Part shown: piece by piece, positions 7,391-7,877 of the stretch
Layout of the letters: each line of letters begins with the position of its first letter
Position numbering within the stretch: position 1 is the stretch's first letter
Source: Chlorobiota bacterium
Lineage (GTDB): Bacteria > Bacteroidota > Bacteroidia > Bacteroidales > B39-G9
Length of the DNA stretch: 7,877 nt
Direction of reading: 5' to 3'
Assembly (NCBI GenBank): GCA_030632095.1
Contig: DAOVJU010000148.1
Location: 1-7,877, forward strand
Program-made: the position numbers and the translations under genes
Notes under the pieces: model-generated
Database searches by the model: none
What the model was told of the DNA's origin: nothing
Seen by the model: the letters and a program-made list of their open reading frames with translations, nothing else

Positions 7391-7798
7391 ATGAAGGGGA
7401 AAATAAAGAAACTAAAGGCTTTTACATTATCTGAACTTTTGGTGGTTTTAGTAATTGTTGGAATACTGGTTTTACTTGCATTACCGAGTTTAATGCCGTT
7501 AATTTCAAAAGCACATAGCACCGAAGCACAATTACAATTAGGACAGGTTCACTTATTAGAAAAGAACTATTTCTATTTACATTCAAAATATACAACTGAT
7601 CTTGATGAAATTGGTTTTGAGCAAGTAAAACTGGTAACAGATGGTGGTAGTGCAAAATATTTAATCGAAGTGGTTGAAGCAACAACAAATGCTTTTAAAG
7701 CAAAAGCTACTGCTGTAGTAGATTTCGATGGTGATGGTGTTTTCAATGTTTGGGAGGTAGATGCAGATAAAGACCTGAAAGAAATCACTAAGGATTAA
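7391..7798 (+). CDS. Major pseudopilin, GspG-like
   Basis: This is a 135-residue prepilin with leader MKGKIKKLKA followed by FTLSELLVVLVIVGILVLLA, a typical type IV pilin N-terminal helix. Cutting after Ala10 puts Glu at +5 (residue 15), and LPSL with a Pro near 32 follows the usual pattern. The globular part has GQVHLLEKNYFYLHSKYTTDL (51-71), as in GspG-type proteins where an aligned helix is followed by a loop and strands. The C-terminus carries DFDGDGVFNVWEVDADKD (111-128), an Asp-rich loop resembling an EF-hand/dockerin-type calcium site; GspG proteins are known to bind calcium in their C-terminal region. The ATG at 7391 is chosen over an upstream in-frame TTG at 7367, which lies inside the -7 box. 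The stop overlaps the next start (TAATG). Confidence 0.85.
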   Translation: MKGKIKKLKAFTLSELLVVLVIVGILVLLALPSLMPLISKAHSTEAQLQLGQVHLLEKNYFYLHSKYTTDLDEIGFEQVKLVTDGGSAKYLIEVVEATTNAFKAKATAVVDFDGDGVFNVWEVDADKDLKEITKD

Positions 7799-7877
7799 TG
7801 ATCTGTTTACTTTCCACAATAATCCTTATATCATTAATTCTAATTGTTTATCAAGACTTTAAGTATCGGGCAATTTC
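7798..7877 (+). CDS. Prepilin peptidase (A24 family), 3' partial
   Basis: An open frame begins at the ATG that overlaps the pseudopilin stop by 1 base and runs off the window after 26 codons. The visible chain is one hydrophobic helix followed by YQDFKYRAI. A helix ending in an Asp and then a K/R-x-R-x-I motif is the first catalytic site of A24 prepilin peptidases (Asp20 here); the second Asp, in a GxGD motif, would lie outside the window. The protein starts directly at this catalytic helix, so it would lack the N-terminal Cys-containing and methylase part of PilD/GspO, as in the shorter FlaK/CpaA-like members. Coupling to the major pseudopilin gene fits a cognate peptidase. Only a short piece is seen. 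Confidence 0.7.
   Translation, partial: MICLLSTIILISLILIVYQDFKYRAI

Noticed and set aside
7422..7788. Minus-strand open frames opposite the major pseudopilin
   Set aside because: They lie fully opposite a well-supported gene and show no family features.

Overview
The window is AT-rich, densely packed, and read entirely from the + strand. It carries most of a type II secretion (T2SS)-like or type IV pilus-related assembly locus, probably from a member of the Bacteroidota. Three things point to that phylum: the -7 box TATCTTTG ahead of the major pseudopilin matches the Bacteroidota consensus TAnnTTTG; most genes lack Shine-Dalgarno sequences and start in A-rich context; and the locus includes FN3-like lipoproteins and variant MORN-repeat proteins of kinds common in that phylum. 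The organism is inferred, not proven.

Layout. 1-1149 is the 3' part of a GspL-like (PilM+PilN) inner-membrane protein whose 5' end lies outside the window. 1159-1692 is a GspM/PilO-like partner. 1685-2653 is a lipoprotein with three FN3-like repeats. 2714-3220 is a GspC/PilP-like clamp protein with an RDPF motif. 3224-3946 is an exported variant MORN-repeat protein. 3982-5232 is a large pilin-like protein with a beta-strand-rich body that may fill the GspK/PilX tip position. 5234-5575 and 5565-6029 are two overlapping minor pseudopilins (GspI/H-like and GspJ-like). 6058-7221 is the GspF/PilC platform protein. A gap of about 170 bases holds a promoter-like box, followed by the major pseudopilin (7391-7798). 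Its stop codon overlaps the start of a prepilin peptidase (7798 onward), which is cut off by the window end.

How the genes fit together. GspL, GspM, GspF and GspC would form the inner-membrane platform and its link to an outer-membrane secretin. The peptidase would cut the leaders of the pseudopilins. The I/J/K-like proteins would prime or cap a short fibre made of the major pseudopilin. The secretin (GspD) and the assembly ATPase (GspE) are not in the window and should lie in the flanks or elsewhere.

The least ordinary parts are three genes with no place in the standard T2SS set (the FN3 lipoprotein, the MORN protein and the beta-rich pilin-like protein), and a shared leader ending in Lys-Ala in all four pilin-like proteins where most bacterial prepilins have Gly. 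All functions are read from sequence patterns; no database search was run.
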